Below are positions 9,391 to 17,110 of a stretch of 53,903 nt of DNA, piece by piece. The notes beneath the pieces are model-generated. The model searched no databases. It saw nothing but the letters and a program-made list of their open reading frames with translations, and was not told the origin of the DNA. Location of the stretch: positions 61,278 to 115,180 of the forward strand of contig DFGJ01000029.1 in the NCBI GenBank assembly GCA_002372375.1, given 5' to 3'. The stretch comes from Ruminococcaceae bacterium UBA3753. GTDB taxonomy: Bacteria > Bacillota > Clostridia > Oscillospirales > Acutalibacteraceae. The position numbers were made by a program, and so were the translations under genes. Position 1 is the stretch's first letter, and every line of letters begins with the position of its first letter.

Positions 9391-9439
9391 CTTTACTTAA
9401 AAGACGAAATCACTTAGTAGTAATGTCTTTTAGGTAAAG
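9391..9439. repeat. 15-bp inverted repeat / long hairpin
   Basis: CTTTACTTAAAAGAC at 9391-9405 pairs completely with GTCTTTTAGGTAAAG at 9425-9439 (one T-G pair), enclosing a 19-base loop. No T-run follows on either strand. It could be a structured RNA, an intergenic element, or the ends of a lost mobile element. Confidence 0.6.
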
Positions 9440-9495
9440 TCTCCAAACCTTTTAGGCAATAACAAAAACGAATACGCCAGGCAAAACTCTATTTC

Positions 9496-9642
9496 ATGAA
9501 TAAAAGAATTAAGCTGTCTTTTATGCTTTTGACTTTTTCAATTACCTTTGTTGTGGGCACTTTTTTCATTTTTAGCATTATAAACTACAATACACAGAGC
9601 CTATTTTTGTACTGCCTCTTTCTAAGTCCACATTATAAATAA
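9496..9642 (+). CDS. Possible 48-aa membrane peptide or gene remnant
   Basis: An ATG opens a 48-codon frame with a basic start (MNKRIKLSF), then a long hydrophobic run (MLLTFSITFVVGTFFIFSII) and a short tail ending in PHYK. It looks like a signal or membrane segment. There is no convincing ribosome-binding site (an AGG lies 13 bases upstream), so it may be the 5' remnant of a lost membrane protein gene. Confidence 0.25.
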   Translation: MNKRIKLSFMLLTFSITFVVGTFFIFSIINYNTQSLFLYCLFLSPHYK

Positions 9643-9786
9643 GTGAGGTGGGAAAAACTAGTGCTATTTTGTACCTACCATACACGAAAAATCTGATCTC
9701 GCCCGCTATCCAGCTTCCACATCCTTTCGAAGGAATTTATTTAAACAACGTGGAGCATTATTTGAAATTATATCAGTGCAAAAAAA

Positions 9787-10413
9787 CTAATCAGTAGCAC
9801 GTACACAAATAAGCCTATCTTTCGCACTTAAGACTACACTTTTCCCTTTAGTGGAATCCAGAATCAGCTGTCCGTCATATGAAATGATACCGACGATAAC
9901 TTCAGATTTCCTTCTGGGCATATCTTTAAGATCTCGACCTATGAACTTCGGGTCAACTTCCCTTACTGTAACGCCAAGGGTGTGAAGTCCAAAATGGACC
10001 TGTTGTTCTGAATTTTTACCAGTTAATGCAGATATAAAAGATCCGCACGCTAGATTTGTTGGGCAAATAGTTTTTAGACCTAGGTTATAAAATGCTCGCT
10101 CACGTGCTGGAGAATTTATTTTTGCTACTACGTTATCGACATAAAAGAATTCTTTAACAATCTGGCTTACTGTTATATTCAAATTATCGTCTGAAGTAAC
10201 CACGGCAACAGAATCACAACTTTCCACACCTGCATCGCGTAGTACGTCCATATTGAGGGGAGTACCTAAAAGAGTCATACCATCGAAGTCCGGATCTAAT
10301 TGCTTAAAAGAATCCGGGTTATGATCTACAACGGAAACATAATGCCCTAAACCAAAGAGGGTATTAACAAGCTTTGCACCCAATCTGCCACAACCAACAA
10401 CAAGTATATTCAA
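9787..10413 (-). CDS. TrkA-type potassium uptake regulatory protein (KtrA-like)
   Basis: A cytoplasmic RCK protein that gates a potassium channel or transporter in response to nucleotides. The N-terminal Rossmann domain has VVGCGRLGAKLVNTLFGLGH (GxGxxG pattern) with the acidic strand end VVDHNPDSF, then AVVTSDDNLNITVSQIVKE. The C-terminal TrkA-C domain runs from about residue 135 (VHFGLHTLGVTVREV) to the end. One RCK unit, 208 aa. The start is TTG with GAGG seven bases upstream. No membrane partner (TrkH/KtrB) is seen nearby, so it must lie elsewhere or be lost; the empty kilobase downstream fits loss. Confidence 0.85.
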   Translation of the reverse strand: MNILVVGCGRLGAKLVNTLFGLGHYVSVVDHNPDSFKQLDPDFDGMTLLGTPLNMDVLRDAGVESCDSVAVVTSDDNLNITVSQIVKEFFYVDNVVAKINSPARERAFYNLGLKTICPTNLACGSFISALTGKNSEQQVHFGLHTLGVTVREVDPKFIGRDLKDMPRRKSEVIVGIISYDGQLILDSTKGKSVVLSAKDRLICVRATD

Positions 10414-10667
10414 AAAACTACCTCTAACTGCCTAGACGTAATGGATATAACAACCAAAATACATATCAAAGCCCGGTCATTTTAGCACTTACAAAAAGCA
10501 AAAGCAAACTATTTAAGATTTCAAAAATAATCTTATTATCTTAGTATTAAAAAAGTGGGTAAAAAGTCCTACGTTTCTTATCTTTACTAGGGAAATACAT
10601 CCAGTACTTCACATTTTCAATATACTAAATTGTGTATATCTTATAATTTGCATACACTCATTTTAAT

Positions 10668-10811
10668 ATGAAGGGATCTAGATATGGAAACAAACAGGGT
10701 CTGCAATCATCAGATAATGCCCTGGAGAATGTAAGTGGAGGAGTATATCGTGGCGACATAGGTTGCAAAATTTACAATAGTGAGGGCAACCTCGTAAATA
10801 CAGTAGAATAG
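10668..10811 (+). pseudogene. Decayed double-glycine leader peptide gene
   Basis: The frame reads into SSDNALENVSGGVYRGDIGC and continues to a TAG at 10809. 'SDNALENVSGG' is a classic double-glycine leader of the kind cut by C39 peptidase/ABC exporters. The ATG at 10668 has no ribosome-binding site, whereas AAGGGA sits correctly before an ATG at 10684 that is one base out of frame; a one-base loss would explain this and restore a start 'MEN(K)Q'. After the TAG the frame stays open to a second TAG at 10875-10877, with both stops where CAG (Gln) would fit. A TATAAT lies at 10642-10647. I read it as a recently decayed relative of the peptides at 37.2-37.6 kb. Confidence 0.45.
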
Positions 10812-11197
10812 TCAGACGTTGAGAACGAAAAGCCTAACCCTACAGAGCTTCGCATAGCCAAAGGAAAAACTTTAACACCTTAGGGAATACAGCCACTTTG
10901 ATAAAGATGGCAAAAGACGTAGTGAAGACGGGGCCTAAGGAACCTTTAAAACGGGTAGCATACAATGCTTTTGTTTAAAACAAAATGGACAAAACATTTC
11001 ACAGACTAATCTGTCTGGACTACATATCATTATATCGTCTTAAGTTCACTATGTCTAGGATAAAAGTAACCAAACGAAATTTGTTGTTTTTGAAAACTAT
11101 ATGGATTTTCGTAAAGTTTGCTGTTGCGAATTAAATTTATTTTTTGAAGTTATCCCAGTTGCAGTTTTAGTCTAACGGTTAAAATTTTTAATTATTA

Positions 11198-11226
11198 TAA
11201 AAAATCGTATTATTTAAATAATACGA
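11198..11226 (-). terminator. Rho-independent terminator, minus strand
   Basis: A perfect 22-base palindrome at 11205-11226 (TCGTATTAT, TTAA centre, ATAATACGA) is followed on the minus strand by six Ts. Orientation and place suit the end of the spoVM transcript, about 220 bases upstream. Confidence 0.6.
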
Positions 11227-11443
11227 CTCCACTACTAACCGTAGAATTTAATCAATTTGAGCTTATATTTAGTAAAATTTTTACTAAGTTTGCTTAAGTT
11301 TTTTTACTTACTGAAAAACACTTCACATTTGGTGTTCTGAAAACTGTTTACTCAAATTATCAAGTTTCTTGCTTACACAAAAAATGCATTTTGCTGAATA
11401 TTTTCAATAAAGTCAGCCTTGCTTAACAACGAAGCTGGAATTC

Positions 11444-11530
11444 TTAGTTAATCTTTTCTTTTTTTATTTTAAAAATCTTTCTTAATAGAAAATTTAACAG
11501 TTTTGTACCTCTAAAAACTACTACTTTCAC
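11444..11530 (-). CDS. spoVM: Stage V sporulation protein M (SpoVM), 28 aa
   Basis: A tiny ORF with an excellent ribosome-binding site (AAGGAGG, seven-base spacing) before a GTG. The product begins MKVVVFRGTKLLNFLLRK and ends IFKIKKEKIN. It aligns without gaps to the 26-residue SpoVM of Bacillus: Lys2, a basic residue at 7, Lys10, Leu12 and Arg17 coincide, and the C-terminus is basic. SpoVM is an amphipathic helix that recognises the convex forespore membrane and recruits SpoIVA for coat assembly. Position 9, which is Pro in Bacillus SpoVM and matters for curvature sensing, is Thr here (ACA, one base from CCA). The call rests on length, pattern and the presence of spoVT and spoVAE in the window. 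Confidence 0.65.
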   Translation of the reverse strand: MKVVVFRGTKLLNFLLRKIFKIKKEKIN

Positions 11531-11898
11531 AAAAAATCCTCCTTAGCACTTAATTAGACATATTGAAACTAAAATAAGCAGTAAAACCAACAGTCTTATT
11601 ACGATTTTTAACGGCAAAAGATATGAAACTGTAAGACCTGTAACAAAAGCAAAAATCAGTTTCCCCTGCCTGCGATAGCAATTCATTAACCGATATTAAG
11701 TCACCGCCAATCTTAGTTATATTTGCGAATTAAAATTCAGCTACATAAAATAAAATTTCTTAATAATCATATTATTAATGCTTTGCAAAATAGGTGAATT
11801 TAATAAGTTGAGAAGCATTTAATTTTTACGATGTTATACAAACGTTTAGGGATGCTCCTTCAGCTATTAAACTCAAATCTTTAATATTTTCATACATT

Positions 11899-11935
11899 AA
11901 AAAATTCTTGTAATCGTAAAATCAGATCACAAGAA
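11899..11935 (-). terminator. Rho-independent terminator after the radical SAM gene
   Basis: On the minus strand TTCTTGT (extended by GATC/GAT pairing within the loop) pairs with ACAAGAA and is followed by six Ts. It lies about 90 bases after the ancestral stop codon of the radical SAM gene and fits as the end of the Nif11 peptide/radical SAM operon. Confidence 0.7.
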
Positions 11936-12021
11936 CTAAAAATTAGGCTGTTTCGTTCCAAATCTTTAATAGTAAGCGAGTTAACCGCCTCTAACCATTA
12001 GGTTTACAAAGCTTTCTCGGA

Positions 12022-13423
12022 TTATACTCCTACACCAATGCTAACCGCTTCTTTTATTTTGTCTATATAGCCTTTTTTAAAAATGTCGCACGTTGCTTTG
12101 TCGCATCCAAAATAGTCTCCGTCGTTCAGGTATGCCGATCCCTTCAACCTCCGCCACACTCAAGCTTGTAATCGCAATCTCTGCACTTTCCGTTTTTGTC
12201 CATCAGGTCTTTCAGAGTACTTTTGATTAGTGACAAATAATTTGAACTATTCAGCAACTCTTTTAAAGGAGCATTTTGGATGTAAGTTTTAGGAATATTA
12301 AAATCTGCACCACCTGTCAAAGGTATACATGGCAACAACTGACCGTTAGGCGCTATATACATAGTGTTTTTTGCGTGGAGGTAAAGCTCTCTCTTCAAAG
12401 CTGTTTCTTTCTTTCCACAATTATTTTTTACAGAGGTAAGCTCATAGTTTTGTGAACCTTTCCTGCAGTAAAAAAATCCTCCTAAGTGTAAAGTTATAGG
12501 TGAGCCCGCTTTTAAATACTTTGGAATGTAATCTAAATACACGTTGTGAGCTTCTTCTGATGTTAAGTTTAATTTACCACATTCTCTCATCCACTCGCCA
12601 GAGTCTGCAGCAAGGCTTGTCTTTATGCTATTGACCCCGTGTTCTACAGGCAGGTCTATGCTCTCTTCTAAAACGTTCTTGTTAAGCTTATGTAAACACA
12701 TGCCAACATCTATGCAAAAATTTCTTGAATGTAAAAGGTCAAAAGCGCGAATGCCATTTTCTCAGCGCCTTTAATTCCCCGCATCCAATCGTGCCAGCCG
12801 ATTCCATCGTAACTTATAGAAAACGATGGCTTCATTCCACGTCCTTCTAACTCATCTAATAATTTATCGTTAACTAAAGCACCATTCGTGTAAATTTGCA
12901 CAACAATTACGTTATTTTTCTTAAATGCATCAAGTAATTTCAAAAAGTCGCACCTGACTAAAGGTTCTCCGCCGGTAATACTTACCTGATTTATTCCACA
13001 GTCTGCTAATTCGTCTATGACCCGCAAACACTCGCTGGTCGAGAGCTCACCAAATTTACTTTCCGGCGCACTAAGAAAGCAATGACGGCATTTGTAATTG
13101 CATTTTCCGGTAATGGACCAATGGGCGGTCTCGATGCGCTGATTGTTAAAATATTTATATTTTTGTTGTGGTAAAACCTTATCCCCTTGTTTACAAAGAG
13201 CAATAATCGGACTATGGCGCTCCAGCAATTTTTCTACTATTTTTTTGTGAATAGGGAGCACATATGAGGAGTTATCTAAATCAGTAAATCCATCGCAGAA
13301 AGAAAAGGCTTGAAACGTGATAGGGCTAAGACATTGAGATGACCCTGTAGATAAATCTGCTATGGCATAAGGTGCGTCTTTATATCCTCTCAGGGCAAAC
13401 CTACTTTTTAGTTTACAAAACAT
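12022..13423 (-). pseudogene. Radical SAM/SPASM peptide maturase, broken by two frameshifts
   Basis: The first part (start ATG 13423 with AGAGGAGAG upstream) has an N-terminal RRE-like region and the radical SAM core with C108-NYK-C112-RH-C115, then SITGGEPLVRCDF and YTNGALVNDKLLDELEGRGM. Near 12750-12757 one base is missing (GGCATTCGCGCTTTTGACC region) and the frame runs into a TAG; the next frame resumes LLHSRNFCIDVGMCLHKL and carries the SPASM domain to CRDCDYKLECGGG. A second one-base loss near 12144 gives TGA, after which another frame continues SAYLNDGDYFGCDKATCDIF, with the last SPASM cysteines, to a TAA at 12022. So a ~467-aa enzyme is present in three frames. Such enzymes install thioether or other crosslinks in RiPP precursors; the partner is the Nif11-type peptide upstream. 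Either a young pseudogene or sequencing errors. Confidence 0.85.
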
Positions 13424-13630
13424 AAATTTCTCTCCTCTTACTAAGCAGTAAGACACGGCAAACATAGCATTTTTTATTAAGACAAGATATAAATAAAAAC
13501 AAAAAACACAACTATATAAATCTTCTTTACTAAAAAGAACTTACACTTCCCAGTTACAGGTCACCACATTTAGGCCACAGCATAAAAAGTTTTAATCCTC
13601 GCAAAAAGCAAAACAACTTAAAAACAGAAC

Positions 13631-14083
13631 TTAATCTAATACACGTTTTCTTTTTATGTCCCTCCCATTAATGCAGCCACAAATCTGGGTATTTTGAATC
13701 AAACCGCAACCAGAGCTTGACGTCGAATCGCCACCAAAAATAAAACCGCAATATTTTGAAGCGCGCGAGTCCCCTCCTTTAATACACTTGTACGCTACAG
13801 CTTGCCCTCCAGCGGCTTGCGCTAAAAAGTTACCAGAAAATTCTTGTCCTTCCTTTGGCTCTAATCCTTTTTTATATTCAAGAAGATCGTCATAAGTAAA
13901 ATTAAAACCTTGTTCCTTAACTATAGGTAGAATCTTGTCATCAAAGAGTTTTCTCGGTTCTAATTCGTTCATACTACCAGCATTTTTTTCTGCCTCGGCC
14001 AGTTTCTTTCTTAACACTTCGTCTTTGGCAACTTTATCAAAAAATGCACGAACTTCACTCTCTGCTATGTCGAAACCTCTCAA
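13631..14083 (-). CDS. Nif11-type RiPP precursor peptide, Cys-rich core
   Basis: Residues ~8-75 resemble a Nif11-like leader: ESEVRAFFDKVAKDEVLRKKL followed by ILPIVKEQGFNFTYDDLLEY. Around 88-93 is LAQAAGG, a double-glycine-type cleavage site, and after it a ~57-residue core with five cysteines (100, 112, 126, 135, 137), Gly/Ser-rich spacers with GGDS twice, and a basic tail RDIKRKRVLD. This is the architecture of a ribosomally made, modified peptide. It lies ~200 bases upstream of the radical SAM/SPASM gene on the same strand. The start is odd: GAGAGG is correctly spaced from an ATA (14066-14068) that would give '(M)AESEVRAFF', while the TTG at 14083 reported here has no ribosome-binding site. 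An ATG-to-ATA change would fit decay of the locus. Confidence 0.7.
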   Translation of the reverse strand: MRGFDIAESEVRAFFDKVAKDEVLRKKLAEAEKNAGSMNELEPRKLFDDKILPIVKEQGFNFTYDDLLEYKKGLEPKEGQEFSGNFLAQAAGGQAVAYKCIKGGDSRASKYCGFIFGGDSTSSSGCGLIQNTQICGCINGRDIKRKRVLD

Positions 14084-14672
14084 TTAAAAATACACCAAGC
14101 GATAAATAAGAAGCACTATAGTCTTATTATAACAGTTTTTGTTTTTTAGCAAAACATAATATATTGCTTTTTTACATTTTTATAGTGACCTTTAGAAATT
14201 TTGCCAGAAGTGCAAAACGAGGTTTTGGGTGGACAATTCTTTCGTGTTTAGATATCTAAAGTTTTTTCTATATAGTTGCAGATCTTATTAGCTCATCGCC
14301 AATTCTAATATGGCTTTCGCACCTTTATCGTAATTAACAAATACTTAATGAGATAATTAAAAATTTTGATTTGTAGCATTACCCTTAAAAAAGTTACAAT
14401 CTTCCGTGTTTGTTCTGTCTTTAATAGTTGGCTTGTGGTCTGTTTAATAAGGTTCTGATTACATTTTTGTTTTTATAACTCTTTTTGAATTTTTTGTACC
14501 TTTCTTGCCTAATGTAAAATATTTTAGATTTGTATTACCTTTTTTCTTGGCATTAGTGTACATATGTATAAGGCTTATATGTTTCTCTATTGATCTAAAA
14601 AATTAATTATTGAAAAATAGTTCTTAAAGTTTTAGAATGAGAGTATTAGCGTTAAATGTGGGGGTGATTTGT
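14084..14672. other. Divergent intergenic region with strand-skew switch
   Basis: Separates minus-strand genes (RiPP locus) from plus-strand genes (yajC onward). Promoters for both directions must lie here. The plus strand changes from A/C-rich to T/G-rich near 14.1-14.4 kb. I see no DnaA-box cluster. Confidence 0.4.
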
Positions 14673-15023
14673 TTGAATCAAAGCGGGAGTTTTGGACTAG
14701 CTAATATATTGATGATGGCCGTGTTTTTTGTTGCTATTTACTTTTTGCTTATCAGGCCGAATGCCAAGAAAAGGAAAAAGGAAGACGAGATGCGGCGTTC
14801 ACTGAAGGTTGGCGATGAAGTGACGACTATAGGTGGTATAGTGGGAAAGATAGTTGGAATAAAGGATGGTGCCGATACTTTTGTTATAGAGACCGGTGTG
14901 GACCGTAGCAAAATAAAGATTAAGCGCTGGGCAATAGCTAGTTGCGAGACTGTTAGGGCGGACAAAGTGGAAAAATCGGGTGAGCACAAAAATACTGGTG
15001 ATAAGCTTGAAGCTGCGAATTAG
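14673..15023 (+). CDS. yajC: Preprotein translocase accessory subunit YajC
   Basis: YajC is a small single-span protein of the SecDF-YajC complex. After a short N-terminus (MNQSGSFGLANILMMAVFF) comes one membrane helix (AVFFVAIYFLLIRP), then the family block RPNAKKRKKEDEMRRSLKVGDEV, TIGGIVGKI and IETGVDRSKIKIKRWAIASC. The TTG at 14673 is preceded by GGGGGTGAT, a near-ideal Shine-Dalgarno, and gives a normal YajC N-terminus; an in-frame ATG at 14637 would add 12 residues without such a site. It opens the conserved clostridial block yajC, TIGR04086 protein, scfA, scfB. Confidence 0.92.
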   Translation: MNQSGSFGLANILMMAVFFVAIYFLLIRPNAKKRKKEDEMRRSLKVGDEVTTIGGIVGKIVGIKDGADTFVIETGVDRSKIKIKRWAIASCETVRADKVEKSGEHKNTGDKLEAAN

Positions 15024-15101
15024 GTATTGTTGAGGAAGCGCATATTTTTAACGTGCCCTAAGTATATATTTATCATATTTTATAATACGGGGCGTTTTTT
15101 G

Positions 15102-15494
15102 GTGAGAGCAGAGACTGGCAGTTTTCTTAAAGAAACAATTTTTCCTTACATCTTTGGAGAGTTTTTAGGGTTTGGAGCTTGCCTTTTGTTTTCTGCCATT
15201 TTCTCTTTCGTTTTGTCTGCTTTTGTGGTCATTGACGTGATTGCTTTAAAAGCCGTCTCATTTTTTGTGCAGTTACTGTGTTCCTTTGTTGTCGGTTTTG
15301 TTGTAGTCAGGTTTAAGAAGAAAAATGGTCTTGTTTTTGGCGGCTTAGCAGGGTTGTTCTTTTTTGTTTTGCTTTTCAGTATCGGCAGTATTTCTGTGTG
15401 TCGGAGTGTTTCTGGGTTCCTGTTAGTTAGGTTGTTGTTTTCGTTTGTTTCGGGTTCAGTTGGTGGTATTTTTTCGGCCAATGTGTGCCGTTAG
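15102..15494 (+). CDS. TIGR04086 family membrane protein
   Basis: About 130 residues with four hydrophobic helices (starting IFGEFLGFGACLLFSAIFSF) and basic loops such as VRFKKKNGL. Placement between yajC and the SCIFF peptide gene is characteristic of TIGR04086 in Clostridia, and helix number and length agree. The GTG at 15102 follows GGGGCG by seven bases; an in-frame TTG at 15027 would add an unusual 25-residue extension. The molecular function is unknown; the conserved neighbourhood suggests a link to secretion or SCIFF. Confidence 0.8.
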   Translation: MRAETGSFLKETIFPYIFGEFLGFGACLLFSAIFSFVLSAFVVIDVIALKAVSFFVQLLCSFVVGFVVVRFKKKNGLVFGGLAGLFFFVLLFSIGSISVCRSVSGFLLVRLLFSFVSGSVGGIFSANVCR

Positions 15495-15527
15495 TTAAGT
15501 TTGATGAGATTTTTTAGGAGTTTTTTT

Positions 15528-15710
15528 ATGCGTCATATAAAAACATTGTTCGAAGGGGCTTTTAAACCTGGAGCGGAAAGTTGTCTGGGGGGATGTGGTG
15601 AATGCCCGTCATCTTGTCAATCCGCTTGTAAAACCTCCTGTACAGTTGCTAACCAAAAGTGTGAGAAAATTGGTGCTCACCTAAAGGTTAGAGCAAAGAA
15701 GAGTAATTAA
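15528..15710 (+). CDS. scfA: SCIFF ranthipeptide precursor, seven-cysteine variant
   Basis: SCIFF ('six cysteines in forty-five residues') is a near-universal clostridial RiPP precursor whose cysteines are joined to other residues by radical SAM-made thioethers. The start at 15528 (AGGAG seven bases upstream) gives MRHIKTLF, matching the family start MKHIKT. The signature CGECPSSCQSACKTSCTVAN followed by QKCE is intact. There is an extra cysteine at residue 19, so the spaced Cys are 19, 23, 26, 30, 34, 38 and 45. The C-terminus is extended by ~13 basic residues (HLKVRAKKSN). 60 aa in total. It is followed 14 bases later by its maturase. Confidence 0.95.
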   Translation: MRHIKTLFEGAFKPGAESCLGGCGECPSSCQSACKTSCTVANQKCEKIGAHLKVRAKKSN

Positions 15711-15724
15711 GGCTGTTTTTGATT

Positions 15725-17110
15725 ATGGTACATAAGTATAGACTGAACGGTTTCAATGTAGTTTTAGATGTTAACAGTGGTTCGGTGCATTTAGTCGATG
15801 AAGTTGTGTACGATCTTTTAAGTTATTTGAGCGCTGCGGATTTCTGTCAAAGTTTTGAAGAGATAGAGCTGGGAAAACTTAGGGATGTTCGTGGTGCCGC
15901 TGATCTTAGAAGTGCGTATTTCGAGATTCTTTCTTTATGGAGGGCAGGGCTTCTGTTTTCGGAGGCCTTTGGTGTATCCGAGGCGGATTTGGAAGAAAAA
16001 TTAAGTGGTTCGCCAATAAAATCGATGTGCCTTAATGTTGCGCATGATTGTAATTTGCGTTGTAGGTACTGTTTTGCATCTACAGGTGATTTTGGTGCAG
16101 GTCGTAAGCTCATGAATTTAGAGGTCGCTAAGTCCGCTGTAGATTTTCTTTTGGAAAGGTCTGGCTCGCGACATAATTTGGAAGTGGATTTCTTTGGTGG
16201 CGAGCCTCTTTTAAATTTCCCCGTTGTAAAGGAAACTGTGCTTTATGCTAGGAGTTTAGAAAAAGACAAAGACAAAAAATTTCGTTTTACTTTAACTACT
16301 AATGGACTTTTGCTTGATGACTATATTATTAATTTTATTAACGATGAGATGGACAACGTTGTTCTTTCGATTGACGGTCGTAAGTTTGTTAATGATGAAA
16401 TGCGTTTTGACGCTGCTGGATTTGGAAGTTACGAGAGTATCGTTCCAAAATTTCAAAAATTGGTTTCGCACCGGTCGGGAAAAGATTACTACGTTAGGGG
16501 CACTTTCACCAAGAAAAATTTGGATTTTTCAAAAGACGTTCTACATCTTTATTCTTTGGGCTTTGATCAAATTTCTATAGAGCCCGTTGTTTCTGATCTT
16601 AGTAATCCTTTTGCGATTACTGAAAGTGATATGGCCGATGTAGAGAATGAGTATGAAAATTTGATGAATAAGATGATTGTTATGCGGAAAAAAGGTAAGT
16701 GTTTTAATTTCTTTCACTTTATGTTTGATTTCGGTAACGGCCCGTGTATCACAAAAAGGATGAAGGGGTGTGGCTGTGGGAATGAATACATAGCAGTGAC
16801 GCCGGATGGTGAGATTTTTCCTTGTCATCAATTTGTTGGAACAAAAGAGTGGTCAATGGGTAATGTAGTCAAAAAGTCTTTTAATGATGGACTAAGGCGC
16901 GAATTTATTAAGGCTAATATCTTCAGCAATGAAGGCTGCGCTGACTGTTGGGCAAAATTTTTTTGCAGCGGTGGGTGTAGTGCAAATCACTTTAAGTTCA
17001 ATGGGGACATTAGAAAACCTTATGGTTTGGCCTGCAGGTTGCAAAAAAAACGTATAGAGTGCGCTATATTTTTGAATTTAGTTGGTAAATTAGGTAGTGC
17101 CATCGGTTGA
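15725..17110 (+). CDS. scfB: SCIFF maturase, radical SAM/SPASM thioether synthase
   Basis: Modifies the SCIFF peptide. The N-terminal ~95 residues form the RRE-like peptide-binding region (MVHKYRLNGFNVVLDVNSGS is typical of this maturase family). The radical SAM core has C109-NLR-C113-RY-C116, then DFFGGEPLLNF and TLTTNGLLL. The C-terminal SPASM/twitch region has GCGCGNEYIAVTPDGEIFPC and CADCWAKFFCSGGC for two auxiliary Fe-S clusters. ~461 aa, usual length, no visible lesion, in contrast to the radical SAM gene at 12-13.4 kb. The ATG at 15725 was chosen as the family start; a TTG six bases upstream is possible. Confidence 0.95.
   Translation: MVHKYRLNGFNVVLDVNSGSVHLVDEVVYDLLSYLSAADFCQSFEEIELGKLRDVRGAADLRSAYFEILSLWRAGLLFSEAFGVSEADLEEKLSGSPIKSMCLNVAHDCNLRCRYCFASTGDFGAGRKLMNLEVAKSAVDFLLERSGSRHNLEVDFFGGEPLLNFPVVKETVLYARSLEKDKDKKFRFTLTTNGLLLDDYIINFINDEMDNVVLSIDGRKFVNDEMRFDAAGFGSYESIVPKFQKLVSHRSGKDYYVRGTFTKKNLDFSKDVLHLYSLGFDQISIEPVVSDLSNPFAITESDMADVENEYENLMNKMIVMRKKGKCFNFFHFMFDFGNGPCITKRMKGCGCGNEYIAVTPDGEIFPCHQFVGTKEWSMGNVVKKSFNDGLRREFIKANIFSNEGCADCWAKFFCSGGCSANHFKFNGDIRKPYGLACRLQKKRIECAIFLNLVGKLGSAIG

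Larger units (their letters stand above)
8733..9786. other. ~1 kb non-coding region between ispH and the TrkA gene
   Basis: No intact gene of normal size. The region contains a 15-bp inverted repeat (9391-9439) and a possible 48-codon membrane ORF (9496-9642), listed separately. The rest shows nothing I can recognise. Confidence 0.4.
10414..11443. other. Mostly non-coding region upstream of the TrkA gene
   Basis: Holds a decayed double-glycine peptide ORF (10668-10811) and a minus-strand terminator (11198-11226), listed separately. Otherwise AT-rich with no supported gene. Confidence 0.45.

Noticed and set aside
14084..14672. A replication origin at the skew switch
   Set aside because: No DnaA-box cluster, no dnaA/dnaN/gyr genes, and a second switch lies only ~35 kb away.
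14738..14989. Minus-strand open frames across yajC and the next gene
   Set aside because: Antisense shadows of well-supported genes.
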